DNA of 64,000 nt from Streptomyces sp. BK340 (GCF_007827595.1 NZ_VISR01000011.1:199029-263028); one strand, 5' to 3'. Counted from the stretch's first letter, positions 9,287 through 17,926 are shown. The notes: generated from the sequence alone by a model not told the origin. Numbers and translations: made by a program.

Positions 9287-9333
9287 GTCCTCTTGCCGGT
9301 GGACGCCTCATCGGCGTCCACCGGCAAGAGGAC
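9287..9333 (-). terminator. Perfect 21-bp hairpin after the lamin-tail gene
   Basis: Arms 9287-9307 (GTCCTCTTGCCGGTGGACGC...) and 9313-9333 are perfect inverted repeats around a 5-nt loop. The structure sits 9 bp past the stop of the minus-strand gene ending at 9343. It has no long T run, as is common for Streptomyces terminators. Confidence 0.85.
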
Positions 9334-9342
9334 GGGGCTGGG

Positions 9343-9816
9343 TCAGCGGCGGATGCGATGCTGACCCCAGGAGAATTCGTCGACGAAGCGGTCGCGGTCG
9401 TTGCGCAGGGTCGCGGTGTCGTAGTCGTTGTTCCAGACGTAGTGGCGGCGGTCCTGGAACACGTCGGTGCCGCTGTCGCGGCCGGTGCCGGTGTGGACGC
9501 GGACGGTGGAGCGGCCCTGGAGGCGGTAGTGGTCGAAGGTGTAGGTGTGGCCGTCCTCGTCCGAGAGGGTCCAGCCGTCGAGGTTGACCACGCGACGGCT
9601 GTTGTTGGTGATGTCCACCCACTCCCTGTTCAGGGAGCGGTTGGAGCGGTCGTCGCGTCCCGGCGAGTCGTACTGCACGTCGCTGATGTAGACGGCGCTG
9701 TGGTGGCGGCCCGGATGGTGGTCGGCGGCCGAGGCCGGCAGTGCCACAGTGGCCACGGCGGCGGCCGCCACGGCGGCAACGGCGGTCATGCGACGCACGG
9801 ATGCGGAAACGGTCAC
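9343..9816 (-). CDS. Secreted lamin-tail-domain (LTD) protein
   Basis: 157 residues from the GTG at 9816, chosen because AGGGGG lies about 6 bp upstream and a signal peptide follows directly (VRRMTAVAAVAAAAVATVALPASA, cut expected after ASA). The mature part is a single small domain containing SLNREWVDITNNSRRVVNLDGWTL, DEDGHTYTFDHY, STVRVHTGTG and ATLRNDRDRFVD. These are the hallmarks of the LTD beta-sandwich that Streptomyces exports as small single-domain proteins. There are no catalytic residues. A role in the cell envelope or in binding extracellular polymers is inference. It is monocistronic, with its own hairpin terminator. Confidence 0.88.
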   Translation of the reverse strand: MTVSASVRRMTAVAAVAAAAVATVALPASAADHHPGRHHSAVYISDVQYDSPGRDDRSNRSLNREWVDITNNSRRVVNLDGWTLSDEDGHTYTFDHYRLQGRSTVRVHTGTGRDSGTDVFQDRRHYVWNNDYDTATLRNDRDRFVDEFSWGQHRIRR

Positions 9817-10310
9817 GAGGATCCCCCTACAGGAGTCCATGGCACCCCCTGTGCGGTCCTGCGGATGTGAGAACCCCGCAGGCCGGTGGTGGTGCGTTGT
9901 GCGGGTGGCGGCCGGCCGGCCGCGCACTCACACTGTGCAGGCCGTGCGCCCGGATCGTGGGGGAGATGTGTGCTTCATTACGGGTTCAACATATTTCTGT
10001 GACTCTCCGCTGCAACATCCATGTATGCCTCTAACACGCCTGATTGGCCTTTTGTCAGGGAAGCTGGCCATACCGTCACTGGCCTGTGTGGTGTGCCGAT
10101 ACCGATCCGGCACCTCGGTCCCTGAGGCATCGTCACCCGAAAGTGAGTAACAGCGGCCCTCCCCAACCGACCGGACTAGTCCGCTCGGGCTTCGGCGCGC
10201 CCGCCAGGATGGAGACCCCGGTTGGAAAACGAGGTCCGAGGCTGCCGTGCTCATCCGCGGTAGGGTTCACCGGCCTCGCTGCATAGACATCAAGCTGTAG
10301 GTCCCCGAGC
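9817..10310. other. Intergenic region without a supportable gene
   Basis: About 490 bp upstream of the lamin-tail gene. It contains a relatively A/T-rich patch around 9965-10040 (ACGGGTTCAACATATTTCTGTGACTC), which is a plausible promoter region for the minus-strand gene. No ORF here has coding-like composition or a recognisable domain. Confidence 0.5.
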
Positions 10311-10359
10311 ATGCGTGAGGCCCCGTACAGCGCTCTGCGCTGTACGGGGCCTCACGCAT
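10311..10359 (-). terminator. Perfect 23-bp hairpin terminator
   Basis: Arms 10311-10333 (ATGCGTGAGGCCCCGTACAG...) and 10337-10359 pair perfectly around TCT. It lies 3 bp beyond the stop of the minus-strand gene at 10363. Confidence 0.9.
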
Positions 10360-10362
10360 GGG

Positions 10363-10866
10363 TCAGTGGGTGCGGACGGTGGCTCCATAGCTGTCGGTCT
10401 GGCGCAGTACCGACGCGGGCTGCGGCGGTGCGGGCCACACCTGGATGAGGTACCACTCGGTGACGTTGTCCGGGGCGAGGTCGATGGCGGTGTCCCGGCC
10501 GCGGGCGTGGATGCGCAGCCGGTAGTCGCCGGGGCCGTTGAACGAGAGCACGGGCAGCTCCTCGTCCAGGTCGTCCATCAGGCCTCGTACCACCAGATCG
10601 CCCGACACCGAGTGCAGGGACACTTCGACGATCTCGTCCCACTCGGCGTCCCCGGCCTGGGGGGCGTTGGTGTGCAGGGTGACGGTGACGTCGACGTCCC
10701 CGGTGTGGATGCCGGTGTGGACCGTGGCGATACCGTCCTGGATCTCGATCAGCCCGTTGTGCTGGCGGGGCAGATCGGGGCCGGCGGGACCGTCCTCGTC
10801 GTTGATCTGGAACTGGTGGTACTGCACGGGCACGAGCCCGCGCCCTTGCTCGGCCTGATCGCTCAT
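10363..10866 (-). CDS. Conserved Streptomyces hypothetical protein, beta-rich
   Basis: 167 residues from an ATG (MSDQAEQGRGLVPVQYHQF). No signal peptide or membrane segment. Alternating hydrophobic stretches (GIATVHTGIHTGDVDVTVTL, YRLRIHARGRDTAIDLAP, TEWYLIQVWPAPP) predict an all-beta fold. The pattern HxGxFxxxD...VxVHTGxHTGxVxVTV...ARGRDTAxD...YLxQxWPAPP recurs in Streptomyces genomes, but I know of no assigned function. It is followed directly by a strong hairpin and lies 28 bp downstream of the secreted nuclease gene on the same strand, so the two could be cotranscribed. Confidence 0.8.
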   Translation of the reverse strand: MSDQAEQGRGLVPVQYHQFQINDEDGPAGPDLPRQHNGLIEIQDGIATVHTGIHTGDVDVTVTLHTNAPQAGDAEWDEIVEVSLHSVSGDLVVRGLMDDLDEELPVLSFNGPGDYRLRIHARGRDTAIDLAPDNVTEWYLIQVWPAPPQPASVLRQTDSYGATVRTH

Positions 10867-10894
10867 GGCGTGTTCCCGGGTGATCGAAGACTGG

Positions 10895-12056
10895 TCAGGG
10901 CTTGATCCACACTTGGAACTTATCCTTCTCCAGGACCCGGTTGTAGAGGTAGAAGCGGCCGAGGGCCTTACCGCCGTCCTCGTTCTGGGTGGCGTTGATC
11001 ATGCGCCAGCTGAAGTTGCCGCCTCCGGTGGAGGCACCCTGCCAGGTGGAGGCGAACGGGTACTCGTCGCACTGCTTGCCCGCGGGCCGGTGACGGCTGG
11101 ACGGGCACGCCTTGTCCCGGTTCTGCCGGATCTTCGTCTTGTCGGTGAGGCGTGTCAGGTACTTCGTGCTGCTGTACTTGCCCGGCAGGTGCTTGGTGTT
11201 CTGCGCGTACTCGATGTGCTTGGCCAGCTCCGGGTACTCCCCGCTCTTGGCGTACATCATCACCGGGATGTACGGCATGACGCAGCCGATCTTGGAGGTG
11301 CCGGGCAGAGCGTTGTCGCACCGAACGACCGGCAGGCTCAGCGTGATGTCGTTCGTCGGCGCTGCCCACCTGGGGTTGGTGAAGTTCCAGTGGGCCGTCC
11401 CCTGGCCCTGGCCCTTGGATCCCTTGGGGCGGGCGCTGATGGTGGTGTCGAAGAAAAACTGCCCGACAGCCTCCTTGTCCTTGCCCATCGCCTGGGAGGG
11501 GAACTTGCTGTCGGTGACCTTGCACTTGCCCGCGCAGGTGCCCTTCCCGTTCGCGCTGCTGCCAACGGCGGCGCCCGAGGCGCTCACCTGCAGAAGCTCG
11601 ACCTGGTAGGCCCACGCCTTGATGTCACGCTTGCTGTAGGAGTAGCCGACGGTCAGGTAGTGCATCTTGCCGATGACGCGACCGGTGCGGACGTCGTGCA
11701 CGGTCACATCGGCCTTGAAGACGCCGCAGGCCTTGAACCGGGTGACGTACCAGGTGTTGTTGGCGCCGTGGTCGTCGCACCAGTTGGGTGTCGGCCACGC
11801 GGTGATGGCTGCCCGCAGGTCAGCTGCGGAGGCCGCCGTCCCCCAGGAGGCGCAGGCGACCGGCTTGGCGCTGCTGGCATCGCGTGCTGCCTTGAGCCGG
11901 GCGTCGCATGCGGTCTTCGCTTGGGCAGCCGTCGTCGTCGGCGTGATGGCCGCCGGGGCCGGCGCGGGCGTCGAGGTGGTTGTGGAGGCCTGCGCGGTGG
12001 TCAAGGAGCCGCCCAACAGCCCCAGCCGCAAGCAGCTTTCTGTATCTGAAACGCAC
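10895..12056 (-). CDS. Secreted NucA/NucB-type deoxyribonuclease, signal region frameshifted
   Basis: The C-terminal ~110 residues (RHRPAGKQCDEYPFASTW, FSWRMINATQNEDGGKALG, FYLYNRVLEKDKFQVWI) match the NucA/NucB DNase domain: His and the DEYPFA motif, then the NxxGG...FYxxNRxL block. Upstream is a ~250-residue Cys-containing region of unknown role and a Thr/Ala/Pro linker. The best start is the GTG at 12056 with GGGGAG before it, opening VRFRYRKLLAAGA, a typical signal-peptide start. That frame is not the nuclease frame: the hydrophobic core LGLLGGSLTTAQA is one frame away. A single-base change near 12010-12030 therefore separates the signal start from the enzyme. It is either a pseudogene or a sequencing error. 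A continuous ORF to 12361 exists but lacks a credible start. Confidence 0.8.
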
Positions 12057-12459
12057 GAATGTCTCCCCGTGATGGTCGACTCGCAAGTGACGCGCGTGAC
12101 GAACTCGTCACTCGCAGTGATCACATCACGGGTCATACTGTCGGGACAGACAGGTCTGAGACGAACTGGCGTTCCATATCGGTCAGTTCTGAAAGCGGGG
12201 CACGCGACTGGTTCTGATCTGGCCCTGTGACCATCGCCCGTTGGGGCGATAGACACAGGGCTGGTGTTCAGAGTGCGAGGGCGGCGGTGATGGGCCGGCC
12301 AGGGCACCGGCCAAGGCTGAGCAAGCAGGTCGTGCGTTTGTGGGTCAACTGTGCCTGCCATGCAACGTCCGTGCCCTTTTGCGCCGTACCCCGCACGGTA
12401 GGGCGTCAGCCCGGTGGGGGAACATCTGCTCAGCCATCGCCTGCCTGTGAGGGGTCGTC
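12057..12459. other. Divergent intergenic region between two secreted nuclease genes
   Basis: Holds the promoters of the minus-strand NucA/NucB gene and the plus-strand lipoprotein. The A/T-rich patch AGTGATCACATCACGGGTCATACTGTCGGG (12116-12146) is the likeliest promoter area. An interrupted hairpin lies at 12223-12260. No gene is seen. Confidence 0.5.
12223..12260. repeat. Interrupted inverted repeat between divergent genes
   Basis: Outer arms CCCTGTG (12223-12229) and CACAGGG (12254-12260) enclose inner arms ATCGCCC (12233-12239) and GGGCGAT (12244-12250), with matching 3-nt bulges. It could be an operator, a 5'-leader structure or a relic terminator. The position upstream of both genes favours regulation or a relic. 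Confidence 0.6.
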
Positions 12460-13131
12460 ATGCGTTCCACCCATCGCGCCGTGTCGTCTGCGCTGTTCGC
12501 CTGTCTGCTGCTGGCGGGCTGTTCTTCCACCGGGGCCGACGGCGCCAAGGACTCCGGGAAAGGGAGTCCGGCGGCGGGCCCGTCGCAGACTGCGTCGCAG
12601 GCGGACACGTCCGGGTCGATTCCAGTAGGGGCGGGGCCGCAGAAGTCGTACACGGTGCAGCAGCAGCCGGCCGCGGGTAGCTGCCACTACCGGTATGAAA
12701 ACGGTGAGCCCCTGCAGGACCCGATGTGCTCGCCGGGCGCAATCTCCCCGGCCGTGACGCAGGCGAACCTGAAATCGACGATCTGCCGCAAGGGCGGCTA
12801 CACCGGCGACATCCGTCCGCCGGAGTCGGTCACCCGCAAGGAGAAGGAGCTGAATGCCGCCTCCTACGGCTACACCGGCCGCCTCGGCGACGCGGAGTAC
12901 GACCACCTCATCAGTCTTCAGCTCGGCGGCGACCCCAACGACTACCGAAACCTGTGGGTGGAACCCGCCGACCCGGGCCACAAGACGGGCTCCGGCGTGA
13001 ACAACAAGAAGGATCCAGTGGAGACGAAGCTGCACACCGCGGTCTGCAACGGCAGCGTCACTCTCACGGCCGCGCAGCACGCCATCGTCACCGACTGGAC
13101 AACAGCGCTCAGCAAGCTGGGACTTGACTGA
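12460..13131 (+). CDS. Lipoprotein with HNH-like nuclease motif
   Basis: 223 residues. The N-terminus MRSTHRAVSSALFACLLLAGCSS has a lipobox (LAGC), so the protein should be anchored at Cys21 outside the membrane. A Ser/Gly/Ala linker follows. The C-terminal domain contains YDHLISLQLGGDPNDYRNLWVEP, which matches the DH-hydrophobic-LGG-xN-x-NLW core of HNH-type nucleases. KDPVETKLHTAVCNG and paired Cys residues are also present. It probably cleaves DNA outside the cell; specificity is unknown. It is divergent from the NucA/NucB-type gene, and a third secreted nuclease lies at 19681-20391. Confidence 0.85.
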   Translation: MRSTHRAVSSALFACLLLAGCSSTGADGAKDSGKGSPAAGPSQTASQADTSGSIPVGAGPQKSYTVQQQPAAGSCHYRYENGEPLQDPMCSPGAISPAVTQANLKSTICRKGGYTGDIRPPESVTRKEKELNAASYGYTGRLGDAEYDHLISLQLGGDPNDYRNLWVEPADPGHKTGSGVNNKKDPVETKLHTAVCNGSVTLTAAQHAIVTDWTTALSKLGLD

Positions 13132-13561
13132 CTCGTTGACGGGGACGTCGAGGGCGGCGTCCGAGCCGAGCTGCAGGTAGGCACAGCGCATGTAGTCGAT
13201 GCGGCGCTGCTGATCGCAACAGAATCACCTGGCGGACGCCTACGGTCTCACGAGTGGTTTTGTCGCCGGGAGCCAACAACGTTTGTTGGTCACCGCTGAA
13301 AACGGTCCGCCAGCGACAAGAAACGTGTTGCTGAGTTCGGGAGGCGTGCCGGTACTTGCTTCCGGCCGTCTCGTGTGCCGGTCGGCTCGGAGCAGGTGAT
13401 CACGGGCCCAGACTCTTATCTCTGACGCAAGCCGCGAAAGACTGACCGCCAGGGTTGATCTGGAGCGCCGCAGGTGTAACCCGGCCACCGAAGTCGCCGC
13501 CGCGTACCTTGTCCGCCGACCTGACCACCGAAACCGACCACCCGAAAGGCCCCAACACCTG
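13132..13561. other. Non-coding stretch with a short gene relic
   Basis: About 430 bp. Its first 80 bp on the minus strand read RRIDYMRCAYLQLGSDAALDVPVNE, a plausible but unrecognised protein tail or relic. The rest has no coding-like frame and contains the upstream region of the gene at 13562. Confidence 0.35.
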
Positions 13562-14032
13562 ATGTCCATATGGCCTTCGATCGTTGCCGTACTCGGCACC
13601 CTCGCCGGCGCCCTGACCGCCGGACTCCTCCAGCACCGATCGGCACACACCGCACGCGCCGAGCAGCGCGCCGACAGCCACCGCCAGGACCAACTCGGCG
13701 CCGTCACCGACTTCGCGGCCGCCCTGGACGCCCACCGCTCGGCGATGTTCCACCGGGAGCGCCTGGCCCTGACCGAGACAGGCACCGAGCACCAGTTGGA
13801 GGCCCAGACGAGGTCCCACGACACCCGGGCGGCGATAACCGCGCCCCACATCCGCCTTCAGGTCCTGGTCCCCGAACTGGCCGGCCCCGCCCAGCAGGCC
13901 GCAGACGCCACATACGCACTGCGCAAGGCCACCGACCGCACCGAGCTGGACGCCCTGCGGCATGCGGCCAAGGAAGCGTCCGAGGCCTTCGTCGCCGCGG
14001 CCGCCACGCTGCTGAGCCCCAACAACCGCTGA
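13562..14032 (+). CDS. Membrane-anchored helical protein (KilB-like)
   Basis: 156 residues from ATG. One N-terminal membrane helix (WPSIVAVLGTLAGALTAGLL) is followed by a long soluble helical region with repeated acidic/His-rich stretches (QLGAVTDFAAALDAHRSAMF, TRAAITAPHIRLQVLVPELA, EASEAFVAAAATLL). This layout is shared by Streptomyces proteins often labelled KilB after plasmid pIJ101. Sequence similarity to the true KilB cannot be checked here. If it holds, the gene would fit a plasmid setting. Function otherwise unknown. Confidence 0.75.
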   Translation: MSIWPSIVAVLGTLAGALTAGLLQHRSAHTARAEQRADSHRQDQLGAVTDFAAALDAHRSAMFHRERLALTETGTEHQLEAQTRSHDTRAAITAPHIRLQVLVPELAGPAQQAADATYALRKATDRTELDALRHAAKEASEAFVAAAATLLSPNNR

Positions 14033-14340
14033 CCGAGGGGGGCCACTGCCGGCGCCCTGGCCGCCGATCGTGCCGGCCCCATACGCCAGCAGCCCTCGTA
14101 CGCTCCCGTGGCGGGTGTTTCTATTTCTCGCCGACATTCCGGACATCGGCGATCGTGAAGCGTTCCTGAAGGCTGCAAACAACTGTTCTTGGAGATGACC
14201 TACGCAGCCACACGAGGGACATCCCAGCAGGGACACAAGAGTTCATCGAGCCGCTCCAGACGTCACACCTGAGGGGAATCGAGCAGTGTCAGGGGTGGAG
14301 CCGGTCGCTCGGGGGCTGCGATGCGTCCGAGGTGCGCGGT
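14033..14340. other. Intergenic region, nothing recognised
   Basis: Convergent junction between the KilB-like gene (plus) and the toxin gene (minus). No gene, clear terminator or repeat is seen. Confidence 0.5.
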
Positions 14341-14718
14341 TCAGGTGGCCTGTGGCCAGACTCGTAGCAGGGCAGCGATGCGTTTGGCGGTGCAGCCGGG
14401 GTCCCGGAGCAGTTCGCGCAGGGCGATGGCGTCGTCTCGGGTGGGCTTGACCGGAATGCCGGAGGCCTCCAGGTACATGACGCCCGTCGCCGCGGCGACG
14501 GCCATGTTGGAGCGCTCCAGCCAGCGGCAGCGGCCGAGAATGTGCACGAGCGCGGCGGCACGGGCATAGGGGCCGTCGTAGACGGGCGTCTCCAGCAGCT
14601 CGGCCCGGTGGCAAGCGACCGCTGCCACGGGTACCCCGTAGTCGTCGGGGGCGGGATCCCCGGCGCCCGCGAGTTCGGCAACCTCCAGGATCCAGGGCAC
14701 GTCGATGTACAGCTCCAT
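14341..14718 (-). CDS. Fic/Doc-like toxin of a toxin-antitoxin pair
   Basis: 125 residues. Start ATG at 14718 overlaps the antitoxin stop (TGATG), indicating coupled translation. An N-terminal LYIDVPWILEVAELA is followed by VYDGPYARAAALVHILGR and WLERSNMAVAAATGVMYLEA. This is the helical layout of the Streptomyces proteins annotated as Fic-family toxin component. The canonical Fic motif HxFx(D/E)GNxR is not present: the equivalent place reads RCRWLERSNMAVA, lacking the catalytic His and the GN. It may use another chemistry or be inactive. It would act in the cytoplasm and be neutralised by the adjacent RHH protein. Confidence 0.72.
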   Translation of the reverse strand: MELYIDVPWILEVAELAGAGDPAPDDYGVPVAAVACHRAELLETPVYDGPYARAAALVHILGRCRWLERSNMAVAAATGVMYLEASGIPVKPTRDDAIALRELLRDPGCTAKRIAALLRVWPQAT

Positions 14719-14957
14719 CACGCCGCGTGTGCCCCCGGGGTGCGGCGGTCCGCCTCTTCCGCCTCGTCGAACACACTCTGATGCTCATCCAGGAAGCGCC
14801 GTGCGGCGTCCAGGCCTTGCCGCCGCAGTCCGCCGGCATCCTCCCGCACGAGACCGGCGATGTAGTCGCCAAGACTCTGCCCCCGGTCCCTGGCCCGACT
14901 CTCGGCCAATGCCTTGATCTCGTCATCCACCCGCGCGCCCAGCTGTGACTTCGCCAT
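14718..14957 (-). CDS. CopG/RHH-type antitoxin
   Basis: 79 residues, MAKSQLGARVDDEIKALAES then RDRGQSLGDYIAGLVREDAG. A short N-terminal strand with alternating polar residues (SQLGARV) followed by two helices fits the ribbon-helix-helix DNA-binding fold. The C-terminal tail (ARRFLDEHQSVFDEAEEADR) would bind the toxin. Upstream gene of the pair. The operator palindrome lies 7 bp before its start, which suggests autorepression by the antitoxin or the complex. Confidence 0.85.
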   Translation of the reverse strand: MAKSQLGARVDDEIKALAESRARDRGQSLGDYIAGLVREDAGGLRRQGLDAARRFLDEHQSVFDEAEEADRRTPGAHAA

Positions 14958-14964
14958 CCCCCTA

Positions 14965-14982
14965 TGGTAACAGCTGTTACCA
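14965..14982 (-). promoter_or_regulatory. Palindromic operator of the toxin-antitoxin pair
   Basis: TGGTAACAGCTGTTACCA is an 18-bp perfect palindrome just upstream of the antitoxin start, in an A/T-rich patch. Its position and symmetry fit an RHH-dimer operator overlapping the promoter. The very short leader suggests transcription starts close to the ATG. Confidence 0.8.
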
Positions 14983-15088
14983 GATCATTTTGGGGTTGGT
15001 CGCCCACGCCTATGCCGCGACCGTCTGCTGACTATCGGCGGCAACCCGCGATGCTGCGCACCTTAATGCTGCTGATGAGCCGCTCGCC

Positions 15089-15198
15089 GGGTCTTTCACC
15101 TTCCCCCGCAATGAAGGGCCCGGCAGCTCATTTAGTGGGCGAGAGTGACGGTAATGGGCTGGTCAGGGCAGCGGGCGAGGCCTTCGGCCAGCGCGGCC
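15089..15198 (-). pseudogene. 3'-end remnant of a secreted HNH nuclease, second copy
   Basis: This 110-bp stretch matches 19638-19748 at roughly 85% by eye. On the minus strand it encodes the nuclease tail (EGLARCPDQPITVTLAH then TAA) followed by the same CCGGG...CCCGG terminator hairpin (15087-15123). Everything upstream of the tail is missing; at 15199 the sequence changes to an unrelated plus-strand ORF. It is a relic of a duplicated gene. Confidence 0.85.
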
Positions 15199-15414
15199 TA
15201 CAACGGACGCTTCCGCCGCCTCACCGTGCACCTCCCCCCGGCCTACGCGCAGCGCCTGTTCAACGCCCGCAACGCCGGGGCCAGCGACCAGGAGATGCGC
15301 GGGATCATCGTCGAAGGGTTTAAGGACGTCTATTTCCAGGACGGTGGCGCCCGCGCTATGGGGCTGTCAGACGTGGAAGTCAGCGACATCGGCTACCTGG
15401 ATCTCGACTACTAA
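15199..15414 (+). pseudogene. C-terminal fragment of an unrecognised protein
   Basis: The frame reads RLTVHLPPAYAQRLFNARN, then AGASDQEMRGIIVEGFKDVY and ends VSDIGYLDLDY. It looks like real coding sequence. Upstream, the only start codons lie antisense to the nuclease relic, so the true 5' end has been lost at the 15198/15199 junction. The family is not recognised. Confidence 0.4.
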
Positions 15415-15467
15415 TCCGGAGCCCTTTGCAGCGAACCTCGGCTACCCGGATGAGCCGAAACACGATA

Positions 15468-17926
15468 GTTGTCACACAGGCGCGCATGTTGTCACCGGCG
15501 GGGCTGCGGGCCTTCTGTCGGGTGCTCTGGCGGAGCTGCTCGGCGTGTGCAGCGAGCAGCGGTTTGAGGTACCCCGCTGCTGGGGCGGCCGCACTCGATC
15601 TGCCCGCCGTGACCGCCTATGGCAGTTCGGGACCACCGGGCCCGCCTTCGGCGCCGCCCGCCGGCCGGTCGTCACGGCAGGGCGAGGACGTCGTCGATCG
15701 CGGACCGGATCTCCTCGTCCTGCATGAAGGCTCGGTAGTCCCGGTACGTCGACAGCCGCCGGTCGGATCCCCGCACCGTACGCAGGGTTGCCCACGCCGC
15801 CGGAGAGACCGGGCCGATCCTGACGAGGGCGCGCAGCGCGTCGAGGAAGGAGCCGTAGGCGTCGCCGCCATCGGCGATGGGAAGGAGGTACTCCTCCAGG
15901 ACGGATCCACTCGGCTCCGGCTCGCCAGTGATCGACCACAGCGCGACCGCCGCGCGCAGCCGCAGCCAGTTGTCACCGTGCTCCATGACACGCCGCACCC
16001 GGTCGGCGTAGCGCGCGGCCGCCGGTCCGAAATCGCCGAGGAGGCCGACGGGACCGTAAAGCGGCCCCTCCTCGGTCAGCACCGCCTCGCCGATGAGCTG
16101 CAGCGCCGCGTCGCGGTCGCCGCCCAGGCGCCAGGCCGCCCACGCCACCTTGTGATGGTTCCCGGGAAAGTCGAGGACCGTGCACCGGCGCACGGCGGGC
16201 TCGGCTGACGCCGCAGCCGGTCCCATCGCCACCAGCGCATCGACTGCGTCCAGTGAGTACCGAGCGTCGTCCAGCAGGGCCACCACCTCCGGCAGCGCGG
16301 CCGCCGCGGCCGGCCCCCACGCTTTGAGGACTTCCAGGAAGCAGCGGGTCAGCGAGCCGCCCACGCCGTCGTCCCGGAGCAGCTTCCGCACCGCGGGCAG
16401 CAGAACCTCCGCGTGCGCCCGCAGCGGGGCCAGGACGTCCTCGACCTCCGGCAGGTGGGGGTCACCCGAGACGTACCCGCGGGAGTACTGGCCCCGGTAC
16501 GGCGCGTACAGCCGCTCGACGAGCCCCGGCAGCACGCGCTCGTCGCCGATGCGGGTCAGCGCCCAGCGGGCGTGGTCGCCGACGGTGCCCTCAAGAAATT
16601 CGGCCTCGCCCGGGTCGTCGAGGAGCGCGGCCAACTCGTCTGCGTACGGAGTCGCCTGCGAACCCAGCACGGCCAGCAGGTGGGTCGCCCGGTACCGTAC
16701 GCCGTCGTCCGGCTCAGCGAGCAGCGCGCCCGCGAGCGGCAACAGCGCGGATGCCGCGGATGGCCGGACCACCAGCAGCCGCCACCCCTCGTCCAACGCG
16801 GCGCGGCACAGCAAGGTGTCCCCGTTCCGGCGCGCCGCGCCGATGAGCCGGACGACGAAGGCGAGTGCCGTCTGCGGTGCACCCTCGAACAGGTGGGTCG
16901 TCCAGGAAATGACATCCTCGCGGGTGAGGGCACTGTCGATGTCCGGCACGTACCAGATCGCCTCGAATTGCGGACGCACAGCTGGGTCGGACAGGACCTC
17001 CACCAGCAGGTCCAGCTCACGGACCGACGCCTGGGCATCGAACGCGGCCCAGGCGTGCACGGCCGCGACCCGCATGACGGGACCGTCCGTCCGCAGAGCC
17101 TCGGCCACCACCGCCCGTACCCGGTCCACCGGCTCGGCTTCGCCGACGTCGGCTGCGGCAGCCCCCAGCGCGAGCAGCACGGGCAGCCGCACCGTCGGGT
17201 CCGTCTCGGCGTGCCACCGCTCCAGCAGCACGCCGATGCCCTCTCCGAGGGGCAGGGCTTCCCTCCGCACCTCGGGCAGGGGGTCCGCGAGCAGCGCCCT
17301 GATCCGGGGGCGCTGGAGCCGCCATGCCTCGTGCCACCCCGCGTCCACCAGGCCCGGGTCGGCTTCGGCCACCGCCTTGGACAACCTTGCCAACAGCTGG
17401 ACAAGCGTGGCCCGGGCGCCCATGTCCGGATCGCCGGCGAGGGCAACGACGAACGGCAGCGCGGCGGTTTCGACGGAGGCCACGCGTCCGGTGCCCAGCG
17501 CGAAGCAGTCGAACAGCGGGTAGCAGTCTTCCTCGGTCGCCACCCCGCCCTTGAGTGCCAGGCGACGCAGGGCGCGCCGCATCTCCTTGGCCGGGTGGTG
17601 CCCAAGCGCCGACTCCAGCCGCTCCCACGGCACATCGTCCAGCGCCTCGAGCGCTATGCCTGCCACTCATACCCCCCGTGACCTCGCGAATCGGCTCCCC
17701 TACGGACATCCTGTCATCGAAAGGGCCCTTTGCAGGATCGCTGGACCGGCTGCCCATCTGCCCTCTCGACACCGTCCACAAAAGCCAGCGCGACGCTCTA
17801 CGAAGTTGGGTGGTGACAACTGCCCTGCTTTGAGCAGGCTGGTGACAACTAGCTTGCTTCGCCAATGACAACTACGGTGCTTCGTTCACGGGAACCCGCA
17901 GTGCGGCGTGGCCCGGGGGTGACAAC
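15468..17926. mobile_element. Possible non-autonomous element with TGACAAC-repeat ends
   Basis: Two GTTGTCA copies (15468-15474, 15488-15494) lie left of the HEAT-repeat gene. Four copies in the opposite orientation, TGACAAC, lie to its right (17814, 17843, 17866, 17920). Nothing but the HEAT gene sits between them. Ends made of several short inverted binding sites are typical of Mu/Tn7/Tn5053-like transposons. No transposase is present and no target duplication could be identified. The element is an inference from motif clustering. Confidence 0.35.
15672..17666 (-). CDS. HEAT-repeat protein
   Basis: 664 residues from ATG. The body is built of repeated helix pairs with the HEAT/ARM pattern, for example AALPEVVALLDDARYSLDAVDALVAMG, ARATLVQLLARLSKAV, VRYRATHLLAVLGSQATPY and LRLRAAVALWSITGEPEP. 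There is no signal peptide, catalytic motif or other domain. The N-terminus (PWERLESALGHHPAKEMRRALRRLAL) is a family feature of Streptomyces HEAT proteins of unknown function. These folds are protein-binding scaffolds, so a partner role is likely, but none can be named. It is isolated between the clustered TGACAAC motifs. Confidence 0.88.
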   Translation of the reverse strand: MAGIALEALDDVPWERLESALGHHPAKEMRRALRRLALKGGVATEEDCYPLFDCFALGTGRVASVETAALPFVVALAGDPDMGARATLVQLLARLSKAVAEADPGLVDAGWHEAWRLQRPRIRALLADPLPEVRREALPLGEGIGVLLERWHAETDPTVRLPVLLALGAAAADVGEAEPVDRVRAVVAEALRTDGPVMRVAAVHAWAAFDAQASVRELDLLVEVLSDPAVRPQFEAIWYVPDIDSALTREDVISWTTHLFEGAPQTALAFVVRLIGAARRNGDTLLCRAALDEGWRLLVVRPSAASALLPLAGALLAEPDDGVRYRATHLLAVLGSQATPYADELAALLDDPGEAEFLEGTVGDHARWALTRIGDERVLPGLVERLYAPYRGQYSRGYVSGDPHLPEVEDVLAPLRAHAEVLLPAVRKLLRDDGVGGSLTRCFLEVLKAWGPAAAAALPEVVALLDDARYSLDAVDALVAMGPAAASAEPAVRRCTVLDFPGNHHKVAWAAWRLGGDRDAALQLIGEAVLTEEGPLYGPVGLLGDFGPAAARYADRVRRVMEHGDNWLRLRAAVALWSITGEPEPSGSVLEEYLLPIADGGDAYGSFLDALRALVRIGPVSPAAWATLRTVRGSDRRLSTYRDYRAFMQDEEIRSAIDDVLALP

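Noticed and set aside
9816..9927. Longer start for the lamin-tail protein at 9927
   Set aside because: The extra N-terminus is Arg/His-rich and precedes the signal peptide; the GTG at 9816 has a good ribosome site.
10865..12049. 394-residue plus-strand ORF opposite the NucA/NucB gene
   Set aside because: No domain; the minus strand has the nuclease motifs and a signal region.
16180..17681. Two overlapping long plus-strand ORFs opposite the HEAT gene
   Set aside because: Low-complexity Ser/Arg-rich translations typical of reverse frames of GC-rich genes.
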